This document shows, one piece after another, positions 13,857-22,351 of a DNA stretch of 23,192 nucleotides. Made by a program: the position numbers and the translations under genes. How positions within the stretch are numbered: the stretch's first letter is position 1; every line of letters begins with the position of its first letter. The DNA is from Firmicutes bacterium UBA3906. Lineage in GTDB: Bacteria > Bacillota > Clostridia > Caldicoprobacterales > DTU083. The stretch is from positions 1-23,192 of the forward strand of contig DGFG01000122.1 in assembly GCA_002391555.1 (NCBI GenBank), in the 5' to 3' direction. The notes under the pieces were generated by a model. It saw only the letters and a program-made list of their open reading frames with translations, was not told the origin of the DNA and searched no databases.

Positions 13857-14228
13857 ATGGCATGGGAAGTCAAACCTGATCGCCCAATATACTCCCAGTT
13901 AATTGAGCTGATAAAGCTAAGAATTTGCTCCGGAGAATACCCACTAGGATCCAAGCTGCCATCGGTTCGAGACCTGGCCAAGGAGGCATCGGTTAACCCA
14001 AACACCATGCAAAGGGCACTAGCTGGCCTTGAAGAGGAGGGCTTGCTCATAACTCAAAGGACAGCTGGTAGATTTGTTACGGAGGATGTCAGTATGATTA
14101 AAAAGGTAAAAAACGAATTGGCTGTTGACCATGTAAAAAACTTTTTAGAAAAAATGATAGACCTTGGTTTTAACTATGAAGAAATTAAGACCCTACTAGC
14201 TGATATGACAAAGGAGATGATTAAATGA
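13857..14228 (+). CDS. GntR-family regulator, YtrA subfamily
   Basis: 123 residues, the short form typical of YtrA regulators, with only a small dimerisation tail and no ligand-binding domain. Winged helix-turn-helix at residues 5-75: RPIYSQLIELIKLRICSGEY, LGSKLPSVRDLAKEASVNPN, TMQRALAGLEEEGLL, then GRFVTED. The tail (VKNFLEKMIDLGFNYEEI) is two helices. It is the first gene of a three-gene operon with an ABC ATPase (4-base overlap, ATGA) and a permease. It most likely represses this operon at the 36-bp palindrome. YtrA members respond to cell-wall antibiotics in Bacillus; the signal here is not known. AGAGGAGTG precedes the ATG. Confidence 0.92.
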   Translation: MAWEVKPDRPIYSQLIELIKLRICSGEYPLGSKLPSVRDLAKEASVNPNTMQRALAGLEEEGLLITQRTAGRFVTEDVSMIKKVKNELAVDHVKNFLEKMIDLGFNYEEIKTLLADMTKEMIK

Positions 14229-14923
14229 AGCCTATTATTGAATGTAGAAACCTTACAAAAACCTTTGGACCGGTAAAGGCTCTAGACAATATCAGCTTGT
14301 CCATACCCCAGGGCAAGATAGTTGGCCTATTAGGACCAAACGCCAGCGGCAAGACCACCTTTATAAAGATATTAAACGAGCTTTTAACCCCAACATCTGG
14401 TCAGGTGACTATCGATGGCTACGAGCCAGGCATAGAGACAAAGAAAATCGTATCCTATCTGCCGGAGAGAACCTATCTAAACGACTGGATGAGGGTATCG
14501 GATTTGATCAACTTTTTCTCTGACTTTTACGAAAACTTCAAGCCAGAAAAGGCCTATGACATGCTAAAAAGGCTAGGCATAGACTCAAAGGATCGACTAA
14601 AGACAATGTCAAAGGGTACCAAGGAAAAGGTCCAGCTAGTCTTGGTTATGAGCCGAGAAGCCAGGCTGTACCTACTAGATGAGCCTATAGGTGGCGTGGA
14701 TCCTGCAGCTAGAGACTATATCCTTGATACCATACTAAGCAACTATAGTGAGGGGTCTACCATAATAATATCAACCCACCTTATATCAGATATAGAAAGG
14801 ATATTAGATGAGGTAGTCTTTTTAAAGCAGGGCCGGATTGAGATGGCAAAGTCTGTAGATGAGATACGCGAATCAACTGGCCAGTCTGTAGATGCTCTAT
14901 TTAGGGAGGTGTTCAGATGTTAA
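14225..14923 (+). CDS. ABC transporter ATP-binding protein (YtrB-type)
   Basis: 232 residues, one nucleotide-binding domain. Walker A is GPNASGKTT (37-45). The signature region is MSKGTKEKVQLVL, a KGTK/KGxK variant frequent in exporter ATPases of this class. Walker B is LYLLDEP with the catalytic Glu, and the switch His is in STHL. It hydrolyses ATP to drive the permease encoded next. The start overlaps the GntR stop by four bases, and its end overlaps the permease start by seven bases, so all three are translationally coupled. It is probably an exporter or envelope-stress complex; the substrate cannot be inferred. Confidence 0.92.
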   Translation: MKPIIECRNLTKTFGPVKALDNISLSIPQGKIVGLLGPNASGKTTFIKILNELLTPTSGQVTIDGYEPGIETKKIVSYLPERTYLNDWMRVSDLINFFSDFYENFKPEKAYDMLKRLGIDSKDRLKTMSKGTKEKVQLVLVMSREARLYLLDEPIGGVDPAARDYILDTILSNYSEGSTIIISTHLISDIERILDEVVFLKQGRIEMAKSVDEIRESTGQSVDALFREVFRC

Positions 14924-15720
14924 GAAAACTCTTAAAGTACGAATTTAAGGCAACCGCAAGGACTATGATACCCTTGTATATGGTCTTGATACTTTTTTCC
15001 TTGTTCCACCTAATAGTAAACCCATTTGCTTTACTAGAGTCCTCTAGCAATAGTACACTACAAACTATTTTAGGTATACTTGATATATTCTTATATCTTG
15101 CCTTAATTGTAGGCGTAGCTATAATAACCTTTGTTATCATGATCCAAAGGTTTTATAAAAGCCTCCTAGGGGATGAAGGCTATTTGATGTTTACACTACC
15201 AGTAAGGACTTGGCAACTAATAATAAGTAGGCTATTAATAGCCATGCTATGGTCAATAGCCAGTTTTCTTGTGACTATTGGCTCAGTTATAATTATAAGC
15301 AGGGTACCCAATTTATTCGGTACAATAGGTGAAATTATAAAGGTGTTTAGGCAGATTCTTGGTATAGGTGGATTCTTTACTGTACCTATATATTTACTTG
15401 CATCCCTTGCCTCTGGAGGCTTGTTGATATATGCTGCTATAGCCCTTGGACACCTACTGCCAAAGTATAGGGGGCTTGCTTCCTTTGGTATGTATATAGT
15501 ACTGTACATGGCTTCCCAGGCTATCCTATCTTTAACTATGGTTTTAGTATCAAAGATGTACGACACAAACCTAAACACCATAGACACAATAACAGACCTA
15601 ACAAGCCCTGGCAGACTAAATCTATCTATACTATTGTTTACCCTAACTGTCTTTATTATAGTAGCCGCATGCTTTACTATCACAAATCTGATCCTTAAAA
15701 AACGGTTAAACCTAGACTAG
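14917..15720 (+). CDS. ABC transporter permease, ABC-2 type
   Basis: 267 residues with about six membrane helices: PLYMVLILFSLFHLIV, IFLYLALIVGVAIITFVI, a segment around LLIAMLWSIASFLVTIGS, GGFFTVPIYLLASLASGG, FGMYIVLYMASQAILSLTM, and ILLFTLTVFIIVAACF. It starts with the usual amphipathic helix (LLKYEFKATARTMIPLY) and has GDEGYLMFTLPV in the first cytoplasmic loop, typical of this permease type next to YtrA regulators. It pairs with the ATPase just upstream and is probably a homodimer in the membrane. A good terminator follows at 15741. Confidence 0.88.
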   Translation: MLRKLLKYEFKATARTMIPLYMVLILFSLFHLIVNPFALLESSSNSTLQTILGILDIFLYLALIVGVAIITFVIMIQRFYKSLLGDEGYLMFTLPVRTWQLIISRLLIAMLWSIASFLVTIGSVIIISRVPNLFGTIGEIIKVFRQILGIGGFFTVPIYLLASLASGGLLIYAAIALGHLLPKYRGLASFGMYIVLYMASQAILSLTMVLVSKMYDTNLNTIDTITDLTSPGRLNLSILLFTLTVFIIVAACFTITNLILKKRLNLD

Positions 15721-15740
15721 ACCGGGTAAATGCACAAGTA

Positions 15741-15780
15741 GGAGCTAGGTGATTGTTCACCTAGCTCCTTTAATTTTACC
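15741..15780 (+). terminator. terminator of the GntR-ABC operon
   Basis: GGAGCTAGGTGA (15741-15752) pairs perfectly with TCACCTAGCTCC (15757-15768) around TTGT, followed by TTTAATTTT. The same stem sequence recurs after mgtE at 17147-17172. Confidence 0.85.
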
Positions 15781-15792
15781 CTTGCTTTCAAC

Positions 15793-16956
15793 TTACCATT
15801 TATGGTGTAACCACATATGCTCTGTAGGGCCATATCTGCTTTTCGCCTCAAAAGTTACCATATATTCTCCAACTAAATACACTATAGTCCAGTCATCTGC
15901 AAACTCACTAAGTGAATTATTCATACCTGTGTTCATATATGACGGTTCACCTAAAACTGCAATAATCTCATCAAAGGTCATACCCACTTTCACATTATAG
16001 GGTTCTAAGCCCGGACCAGTCACTATGATCATCCTTATAATACTATCTTCATCAGTAGTTTCACTCGTAGTTAGAAATAGAAGATTTTCATCATTGTAAC
16101 TAAAGGAGTCTAGGACTTGTATACCAGAAGTACCATCGTATGGGCCCATAAGCTCTAGCATCTTGGCCTTGCTATCCCCTATACCTAGATCTAGTCCATT
16201 TATCCTTCCCTGCTTTGCCAGTTCTAGTAGTGGATTATCGTCATGACTAATAATCTTCCCGATTTCTTCAATGTTTTCAACATCACTCACCAGCTTGTCA
16301 AACTCATCCTTGTAGTCAGAGTGTGGCCTAAACTCCCTTCCCATCATTTCAAGATAATCTAGAAAGCCTTGCTTATCAACTTTTATACTGTTAATTGAAA
16401 ATGTGTACTGGTAGAGCAAGTCGTATATGGTGTAGATTTGCTCGCCATCATATAAGGTATATGGGGACCTAAAGGTTTCATCGATTTTTTCCATGTCATC
16501 TGAATAAAGAATAGCAATTTCCTCATCTGTGTACTTATGATTGTGCTCATCCTTTTTCTCACTACCCACACCATAGAGAGACTTAAAATCATCCATGCTA
16601 ATATCAAACTTTTTGATAGCCTCATATATATGGGGTCTATGGTCCCATAAATAAAACCCGTCCTCAAAGCTTTCTTCACCAACAAAGTCCTTAATGAGGC
16701 TTAGATCATAGGTCCTGCACTGGTACTTATTTTCAAAATCATGCTCGCACTCATTGTATGTTTCAGGACTAGGCTGAGGACTTTCACTAGTCTCAGGATC
16801 AGGACTACTGCTTTCTTGCGGCTTTGGACTATCAGTAGGTTCAAAAGAAGGAGGATCTGAGGTCTGCTCAGTATAGTCAGGCGTAGCAAGCCTTTGGCAT
16901 CCTACAATTGAAAATACCACCACAAGTGTTAACAAGGCAGCCCAGCTTTTTTTCAT
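15793..16956 (-). CDS. large secreted lipoprotein of unknown function
   Basis: About 387 residues. I use the ATG at 16956 because GAGGTGG precedes it at eight bases; a GTG four codons earlier is possible. MKKSWAALLTLVVVFSIVGC is a lipoprotein signal peptide, with the modified Cys at residue 20 after I-V-G. Then follows a Ser/Pro/Glu-rich linker (PTDSPKPQESSSPDPETSES, and more) of about 45 residues. Two parts near the C-terminus look alike: INGLDLGIGDSKAKMLELMG and YNVKVGMTFDEIIAVLGEPS. These resemble the DUF4309-type or SmpA-like 'G-x-T-x-x-E-V-x-x-x-L-G-x-P' repeats. It would be anchored outside the membrane. The C-terminus ends TEHMWLHHKW. No gene around explains its task. Confidence 0.75.
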   Translation of the reverse strand: MKKSWAALLTLVVVFSIVGCQRLATPDYTEQTSDPPSFEPTDSPKPQESSSPDPETSESPQPSPETYNECEHDFENKYQCRTYDLSLIKDFVGEESFEDGFYLWDHRPHIYEAIKKFDISMDDFKSLYGVGSEKKDEHNHKYTDEEIAILYSDDMEKIDETFRSPYTLYDGEQIYTIYDLLYQYTFSINSIKVDKQGFLDYLEMMGREFRPHSDYKDEFDKLVSDVENIEEIGKIISHDDNPLLELAKQGRINGLDLGIGDSKAKMLELMGPYDGTSGIQVLDSFSYNDENLLFLTTSETTDEDSIIRMIIVTGPGLEPYNVKVGMTFDEIIAVLGEPSYMNTGMNNSLSEFADDWTIVYLVGEYMVTFEAKSRYGPTEHMWLHHKW

Positions 16957-16977
16957 CCCTATTTCCACCTCTCATAT

Positions 16978-17030
16978 GAGACAGACCAATGCCAAGCCCG
17001 GCCCTCTACTTTGATCCTGTCTCTTTTTTT
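16978..17030. repeat. REP-like inverted repeat GAGACAG...CTGTCTC with T-run
   Basis: GAGACAG (16978-16984) and CTGTCTC (17017-17023) enclose 32 bases with GCC and GGCC pairs, then seven T (plus strand). No plus-strand gene ends here. The minus-strand lipoprotein starts just left of it. It resembles the short 'GAGACA...TGTCTC' palindromes common in Clostridia, or it could be a leader structure of the lipoprotein mRNA. Confidence 0.45.
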
Positions 17031-17140
17031 GTAGACCTATTAAAAAATCGCTCTACGCTTATAGTATATTCTTTGTCTGTTTCTTACTACCTCCTCTGGT
17101 ATAGTAATGTAATAAAGATTTAAACAGTATGTAATATATT

Positions 17141-17172
17141 AAAAAAGAGCTAGATGATTATTCACCTAGCTC
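17141..17172 (-). terminator. terminator of mgtE
   Basis: On the minus strand GAGCTAGGTGA pairs with TCATCTAGCTC around ATAA, with one G-U wobble, and is followed by six T. It lies about 40 bases after the mgtE stop and shares its stem core with 15741-15768. Confidence 0.85.
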
Positions 17173-17210
17173 CTATTACAAGGGCCTATCTTGTTAGTCC
17201 TTGCCAATTG

Positions 17211-18545
17211 CTAAAAGCCTATTAGCAGGGAGGCAATTAAAAAATATGCTATCAGTGACAAGGTATCAACTAATGTCGTAATCACTGGGCTTGCCATAAT
17301 GGCAGGGTCTAGCTTTAGGGTCTGTGCTAAAATAGGCAGGCTTCCTCCTATTACCTTGGCAATTATAACAGTTATCAAAAGCGCAATAGAAACACTTAAG
17401 GCTATAGCTAAGTCTACCTTGTCAAGATAGTATAATCTCAAAAAGTTTACTAGTCCTAATATAAAGCCAACTACTATACTAATCCTGAGCTCCTTCCAAA
17501 GGATCAGGCCTATATCTTTTCTTTTTATCTCACCTAGGGCAAGGCTCCTTATAATAATTGTCGCAGACTGGGCGCCAGCATTCCCCCCGGTATCCATTAG
17601 CATAGGTATAAAGGCAGCTAGAATCATAACAGTCTCTAGGATATTTTGAAACCTTTTTATAACCATGCCAGTTAAGGTAGCGGAGATCATCAAGAAAAGC
17701 AGCCAAGCAAACCTGTTCTTTGATAGGGTAAAGACACTAGTAGACAGATAATCCTCTTCTGAAGGCTGCATAGCTGCCATTAGCTGAAAGTCCTCGGTAG
17801 ACTCCTGCTCAATAATATCAACAACGTCGTCTACTGTGATAATACCAACTAGCCTATTCTCGTTATCCACAACAGGCATGGCGATTAAAGCATATTTCTT
17901 AAATACCCTGGCAACCTCCTCCTGGTCATCGTGGGTGTTTACTGAAATAACATTGGTATCCATTATATCCCCTACTACCACTGACTCATGGCTAATAACC
18001 AGCTTGCGCAGGGATATAACACCCTCTAGTCTTCGCTGCCCGTCCATGACATAACATATATTTATGGTTTCCTTGTTAATACCAGTCTCCCTTATGTAAT
18101 CAAGGGCCTGGCCAACTGTCATCTGTCTTTTTAAATCGATATATTCGATTGTCATAATGCTACCAGCAGAATCCTTTGGATACATAAGCAGCTGGTTGAT
18201 TACCTGCCTCATCTCTGGATCTGTGTTCTTTAGTAGCTTTTTAACCACATTTGAGGGCATCTCCTCAATCAAGTCCACAGTATCATCGATAAAGAGCTCA
18301 TCTATAATAGAGCCGACCTCCCTATCGGTCATCTTCTCTATGATATGCATTTGCTGGTTTAAATTCATATAGGAAAATACCTCTGCAGCCGATTCCTTGG
18401 GCAGGAGCCTAAAGGCCATAAGCATTTTTTCAGACTCTATCTCCTCTAGAGCCTCAGCTATATCTACAGCATTCATTTTTTTAAATACTTCCTTTAGTTG
18501 GCTAATATTTCTTTGGCCAATTAGTTCTTTAATAAGCATATACAT
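17211..18545 (-). CDS. mgtE: MgtE magnesium transporter
   Basis: 444 residues, normal for MgtE, a homodimeric Mg2+ channel in the cell membrane. The N-terminal superhelical domain (1-130) contains MNAVDIAEALEEIESEKMLM and ERMTDREVGSIIDEL-like repeats. Two CBS domains follow (about 135-255), with VGDIMDTNVISVNTHDDQEE and VVDNENRLVGIITVDDVVDI, which sense Mg2+ and gate the pore. The plug helix and five membrane helices fill 285-444, including the conserved PMLMDTGGNAGAQSATIIIR pore segment and the end LSLIAYFLIASLLIG. The ATG follows GGGAGG at eight bases. Expression is controlled by the M-box and terminator upstream. Confidence 0.96.
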   Translation of the reverse strand: MYMLIKELIGQRNISQLKEVFKKMNAVDIAEALEEIESEKMLMAFRLLPKESAAEVFSYMNLNQQMHIIEKMTDREVGSIIDELFIDDTVDLIEEMPSNVVKKLLKNTDPEMRQVINQLLMYPKDSAGSIMTIEYIDLKRQMTVGQALDYIRETGINKETINICYVMDGQRRLEGVISLRKLVISHESVVVGDIMDTNVISVNTHDDQEEVARVFKKYALIAMPVVDNENRLVGIITVDDVVDIIEQESTEDFQLMAAMQPSEEDYLSTSVFTLSKNRFAWLLFLMISATLTGMVIKRFQNILETVMILAAFIPMLMDTGGNAGAQSATIIIRSLALGEIKRKDIGLILWKELRISIVVGFILGLVNFLRLYYLDKVDLAIALSVSIALLITVIIAKVIGGSLPILAQTLKLDPAIMASPVITTLVDTLSLIAYFLIASLLIGF

Positions 18546-18577
18546 ATTAACAACCTCCCCTGCTCTAGGATTACAAA

Positions 18578-18605
18578 TAAAAAAGTCCTTAACAAGCTAA
18601 GGACT
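18578..18605 (-). terminator. riboswitch expression-platform terminator
   Basis: On the minus strand AGTCCTTA pairs with TAAGGACT around a five- to six-base loop and is followed by a six-T run. It sits between the M-box and the mgtE ribosome binding site, so it would stop transcription when Mg2+ is bound. Confidence 0.88.
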
Positions 18606-18637
18606 CTTATAAAGCAAATACGCAAAACAAAGCTATC

Positions 18638-18800
18638 CTTCACTTGTTGAGTTTTAGCTCTATAAAGCCTAGGTTTATGCAAACCAGCTGCATTAAGCTA
18701 TACCTTAATCCGATAAAGCCTGTTGACCCATTGGCATCTCTCGATGTTTCCGGGCAGCAGCATTTGTCAATATAGTAGCCTCGCCTAACAAGGATTATTT
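18638..18800 (-). ncRNA. M-box (ykoK) magnesium riboswitch
   Basis: The minus-strand leader of mgtE matches the M-box consensus in order: CTTGTTAGGCGAGGCT at the 5' end, ACAAATGCTGCTGCCCGG, then GATGCCAATGGGTCAACAGGC, AATGCAGCTGG, and AACTCAACAAG at the 3' end, which pairs with the first element to close helix P1. M-boxes fold compactly with bound Mg2+ and turn off Mg2+ transporter genes. The terminator just downstream and mgtE after it fit the standard OFF switch. Confidence 0.95.
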
Positions 18801-18813
18801 ATTTATCTTCTTT

Positions 18814-18842
18814 ATTATATAAGAAGCTAGTAATATTGGCAA
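18814..18842 (-). promoter_or_regulatory. sigma-A promoter of the mgtE leader
   Basis: On the minus strand TTGCCA (18837-18842) and TATAAT (18814-18819) are 17 bases apart. Transcription would start about 10 bases before the M-box. Confidence 0.85.
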
Positions 18843-18904
18843 GTTTACTCTTTTTTGCAAAGCTGGCCAGCCTAAACTTAGGCCTAGCCTTTATTATTTC
18901 CCAA

Positions 18905-20506
18905 TTACCCTTGTATATCTCTTTGCCTATAGCCTATAAAGCCAGCTACAATCAAGGCTATGGCTAGCCCTGCCATAATAGAAAGCCTTGCTATATCCGC
19001 CCCCTCAAGGGGTAGCTGGGGGATATGGCCAAAGGGTGATAGCTTTTCCAGCCAATTAGGTAGCTTTAACATCTCACCCATGTAAACCACAAAGAATGAA
19101 TAGCCTAGATAAAGCCAGACCAAGCCTGTCAATCCAGGTAAAAATCCAATCAAGACTACAGCTAAAGCCGCCATAAATAGCATGGCAGGCAGGTGGACAA
19201 GGCCAAGCTTTATAATGGTACTAAAGCTTAAAGGATCCTCCATAACAAAGGCAGCGCTAGACCAAAGGCCTAATACTGACATCAGCTGTATAAGGGGTAT
19301 GGCCATAAGTCCAATTGCTGCAAAACTAGCAAGTAGGCTCTTTCTAGACACGGCAGCTGCTAATATTTGTTCTGTCCTACCCTTTTTCTCCTCTCCTTTT
19401 AGCCTTAGTATAAACAAAAGTACTGGTATAGTCCCTAGTATGCTTAAGATAGTCATTAGCATAGTGATAAAGCTCTCAGTCATACCCTTGCCCGCAATTT
19501 CGGGTATCATTTGCCTTATTAACTCACTGCTGTTTATAAAGCCCTCTAGGTCCCCTAGTATAGACCCATATGAAACACCTAGTATTAACATTCCTAGTGT
19601 CCAAGCAATAATTGAGTTTTTCTGTAATCTAAATGCTAGGCCAAGGGGTGATAGCAAAAGCCTACTGGCCCTTGCCCTACCAGGCCTAGTTTGAATAAAA
19701 CCTGCACCTAGGTCCCTTATAGAGTTTAAATACAAGGATAGGGCAAAGATAAGTACTGAGCTAGCTAGGATAATAAATACAGGCCAGCAATAGTTATTTA
19801 CATAGACCTGGGTACGCAAAACCAAGCCTAGGGGAGATATAAGGGATAATAGCTCATATCCCACGTCACCTATCCCCCTTACTATGTATGCAGCAATCAA
19901 AAAGCTAAAGGAATATCCGATTGTTGCACGGGCATTTGAAGTAAGCTGGGCAAACAAACTAGTCAGGGCAGCAAAGAAAATGCCTATAGCCCCCATAGCA
20001 GCTCCATATAGGAGCGAGCCTATAAGATCCATGCTTTCATAGGCTAGGCTACTAAGGCCCAAGCCTACAAGTAAACTTGTAAGCACATTAACCAAGCAAA
20101 GAAGACTAAAGCTAGCAGTCAGATATGACAAGGAACCTGTTGGCAGTGAACGGATCATCTCCGTTCGGCCCTCCTCTTCATCTTCCCTGGTGTATCTAAC
20201 GACCAGCATTATATTCATTATCCCCATGCCAATGGCTGAAAAGACCAGCATAAAATGGGCCATCATGGCACCATCAGTATAGTTATCAAGACCATATCCA
20301 GGCCCTAGCATTACAGTAACAGCAGGATTTTCCATGGCCTCAGCCATGACTTGACGTTCTTCAAATGTTGTATAAAGATCAGGAAGGATAGCTGCAATAG
20401 CGATAACAAATATAGAGATAGACAGGATCCAAACAACTAACCTTACTCGGTCCCTGCGAAGTATAAAAAGGGATAAGGCCCTGGTGTTTGAAAATTCTCT
20501 AAACAT
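18905..20506 (-). CDS. ABC exporter permease of the polyketide/multidrug (COG3559) type
   Basis: 533 residues, two homologous halves with about six membrane helices each, typical of TnrB3-like exporter permeases. The start FREFSNTRALSLFILRRDRVR is the usual amphipathic lead-in. Family signatures are GYGLDNYTDGAMMAHFMLVF, REDEEEGRTEMIRSLPTG and, in the second half, FILRLKGEEKKGRTEQILAA (an E-E-x-G-R-T-E repeat in each half). The C-terminal region has LSPFGHIPQLPLE. Its ATG overlaps the stop of the ATPase gene by one base, so the pair forms one exporter. The substrate is unknown; relatives export antibiotics or drugs. Leu CTA and CTAG are very frequent in the DNA, as in neighbouring host genes. 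Confidence 0.9.
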   Translation of the reverse strand: MFREFSNTRALSLFILRRDRVRLVVWILSISIFVIAIAAILPDLYTTFEERQVMAEAMENPAVTVMLGPGYGLDNYTDGAMMAHFMLVFSAIGMGIMNIMLVVRYTREDEEEGRTEMIRSLPTGSLSYLTASFSLLCLVNVLTSLLVGLGLSSLAYESMDLIGSLLYGAAMGAIGIFFAALTSLFAQLTSNARATIGYSFSFLIAAYIVRGIGDVGYELLSLISPLGLVLRTQVYVNNYCWPVFIILASSVLIFALSLYLNSIRDLGAGFIQTRPGRARASRLLLSPLGLAFRLQKNSIIAWTLGMLILGVSYGSILGDLEGFINSSELIRQMIPEIAGKGMTESFITMLMTILSILGTIPVLLFILRLKGEEKKGRTEQILAAAVSRKSLLASFAAIGLMAIPLIQLMSVLGLWSSAAFVMEDPLSFSTIIKLGLVHLPAMLFMAALAVVLIGFLPGLTGLVWLYLGYSFFVVYMGEMLKLPNWLEKLSPFGHIPQLPLEGADIARLSIMAGLAIALIVAGFIGYRQRDIQG

Positions 20507-21399
20507 TATAGGTCACCAGCCTCTCCCCGGTAATGTCTCATAAATAGGTCCTCTAGGGTGGGTGGTGCACTCTCAAGCCTTAATATTTCAAAGGGGCTAA
20601 TAAATTTAATAACATTATTAATCTCCTCTGAGTCCACTTGGAAATAAACTGTCTTGTCCTTTATATACAGGTCATGTACACCTTTTACCCTGTCAAAACC
20701 CTCTAGCTGCCTTTTAGTTTCTACCTCCATCCTTGTCCTTGTCAAATGGCGAAGCTTTTTAAGGTCTCCTGCCTCTATGATTTGTCCCTCGCGGATAATG
20801 GATACCTTGTTGCATAGCTTTTCAACCTCATGGAGTATGTGGCTAGATAAAAGTATAGTCTTGCCTTGGTCCCTGGCCTCCAAAATCAGTTCTTGAAAGA
20901 TCTGCTCCATCAAGGGATCAAGGCCTGATGTAGGCTCATCTAATATATATAGGTCTGCATCAGAAGCAAAGGCAGCAATCAAGGCAACCTTTTGCCTGTT
21001 TCCCTTTGAATAGGTCCTGCACTTTTTTGTAGGGTCTAGCTGGAATCTTTCTATTAACTCATCCCTTCGGGTCTTGTTATTAGAGCCGCGTAGCTTTATA
21101 AATAGATCTATTAGCTCACCACCGGTTAGGTTAGGCCAAAGCTTTACATCCCCGGGTACATAGGCTAGATTTTTGTGGATACTTACTGCATCCTTCCAGA
21201 CATCCTGACCAAATACAGTAGCCTTGCCTCCGCTTGCCTTTAATATTCCCAGCAAGATACGGATTGTAGTAGTCTTACCTGCCCCGTTTGGCCCAATAAA
21301 GCCATATATATCACCCTTTTCTAGCTCAAGGTTGACCTTGTTTAGAGCAGTGAACTTGCCAAATTTCTTGGTTAGGTCCCTAACACTTATAACTGCCAT
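20506..21399 (-). CDS. ABC exporter ATP-binding protein
   Basis: 297 residues. The nucleotide-binding domain fills ~1-230: Walker A GPNGAGKTT (36-44), the signature variant YSKGNRQKVALIAAF, Walker B LYILDEPTSGLDP, and the switch His in SSHILHEVE. A C-terminal regulatory part of about 65 residues (VKGVHDLYIKDKTVYFQVDS onward) is common in drug-export ATPases. It powers the 533-residue permease encoded one base downstream. The ATG follows GGGGG at about nine bases. No regulator gene is adjacent. A hairpin terminator at 21495-21535 separates it from the AIM24-like gene upstream. Confidence 0.93.
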   Translation of the reverse strand: MAVISVRDLTKKFGKFTALNKVNLELEKGDIYGFIGPNGAGKTTTIRILLGILKASGGKATVFGQDVWKDAVSIHKNLAYVPGDVKLWPNLTGGELIDLFIKLRGSNNKTRRDELIERFQLDPTKKCRTYSKGNRQKVALIAAFASDADLYILDEPTSGLDPLMEQIFQELILEARDQGKTILLSSHILHEVEKLCNKVSIIREGQIIEAGDLKKLRHLTRTRMEVETKRQLEGFDRVKGVHDLYIKDKTVYFQVDSEEINNVIKFISPFEILRLESAPPTLEDLFMRHYRGEAGDL

Positions 21400-21494
21400 A
21401 AGACTTACCCCCTTAATTAGTCTACCCTACCGATTATATAAGGTCTTTTCTCTATTTTAACATGATATGGTTAGCAATGGGTCCAACAAACCAT

Positions 21495-21535
21495 AAAAAA
21501 TAGCCGCAGATGAATATAATTATTCATCTACAGCC
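21495..21535 (-). terminator. terminator after the AIM24-like gene
   Basis: On the minus strand a 15-bp stem GGCTGTAGATGAATA / TATTCATCTGCGGCT (three G-U wobbles) with a four-base loop is followed by TA and six T. It lies about 140 bases after the AIM24-like stop; the gap between holds nothing else I can name. Confidence 0.8.
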
Positions 21536-21673
21536 TTGATTAGCTACTACTATCCCTATTATCTATATAAAGTTGTATTTGCTAACACTTAAAAAGAATA
21601 TACAAATACAAAACAGCTGCTTAAAGTAACCTTAGCCAACTAATAGGTTTTCTGCTTTCTTTGGTCCTATACT

Positions 21674-22351
21674 TTAGCTCTTGTTAGGCATAAAAGGGCT
21701 AAGTAGTTTTGCTAGCTTGGAGATGGTCATGGTCTGCAGGTATACCTTGCCAGGACCTGTTACAACAGTATCGAAAAGTCCCTCACCACCAAAGAGGATA
21801 TTTTTGACCCCCTTGACCCTTTTAATATCCATCTGGCAAGAATCGTCCATAATGGCTAAAACACCGGTATCACAGATAAGTTCTTCTCCAGGTGCAAGGT
21901 CATACTCCTGGCAATAACCATCTAGCTCCATAAAGACTATACCAGGGCCTGTGATTCGCTGCATGATAAAGCCCTCGCCACCAAAAAAGCCTACTCCCAG
22001 CTTCTTTTGAAAGAAAATCGACTGGTCTATACCTGCACTTGCACAAAGAAATGCGGACTTTTGGCAAATAACAGATTCTCCAGCTCCTAGCTCCCGCGCA
22101 ACGATACGACCTGGGAAAGAGGATGAAAAAGCAACCTCCGCCAGACCCTGGGCAGTGTATCTAGACATAAAGAGACTCTCTCCTGAAAACATACGTCCAA
22201 TAGACTTGCCCAAACCTCCTAATGCCTTGGTCTCAGTAAGGATAGACCCCCGAGACCAGGTACGACCACCCGCCTGGCTGATTATTGCCTCACCAGGTTC
22301 TAATCTAATTAGCACAGCTGGTAGCGTACCGCCTTCAATAGAATAGTTCAT
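21674..22351 (-). CDS. AIM24-family protein (TIGR00266-like)
   Basis: About 225 residues from the ATG at 22351, which has GGGG seven bases upstream; an ATG 33 bases earlier has no ribosome binding site. Beta-sandwich pattern of TIGR00266/AIM24: VLIRLEPGEAIISQAGGRTW, LFMSRYTAQGLAEVAFSSSF, GEGFIMQRITGPGIVFMEL, ending in ITGPGKVYLQTM-like TVVTGPGKVYLQTMTISKL. The mitochondrial relative shapes the inner membrane. In bacteria the role is unknown, though genes of this family often appear with stress or TerD-like proteins. The protein has no signal peptide or membrane helix. It is transcribed alone. A partly palindromic CCGGTAA-ATG-TTATCGG lies at 22375-22391. Confidence 0.85.
   Translation of the reverse strand: MNYSIEGGTLPAVLIRLEPGEAIISQAGGRTWSRGSILTETKALGGLGKSIGRMFSGESLFMSRYTAQGLAEVAFSSSFPGRIVARELGAGESVICQKSAFLCASAGIDQSIFFQKKLGVGFFGGEGFIMQRITGPGIVFMELDGYCQEYDLAPGEELICDTGVLAIMDDSCQMDIKRVKGVKNILFGGEGLFDTVVTGPGKVYLQTMTISKLAKLLSPFMPNKS

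Noticed and set aside
15180..15683. Minus-strand 167-residue frame inside the ABC permease
   Set aside because: It is an antisense shadow. The plus strand has coupled starts and typical membrane helices.
19182..19694. Plus-strand 170-residue frame inside the exporter permease gene
   Set aside because: It is antisense to a clear permease with two homologous halves and shows no start signal.
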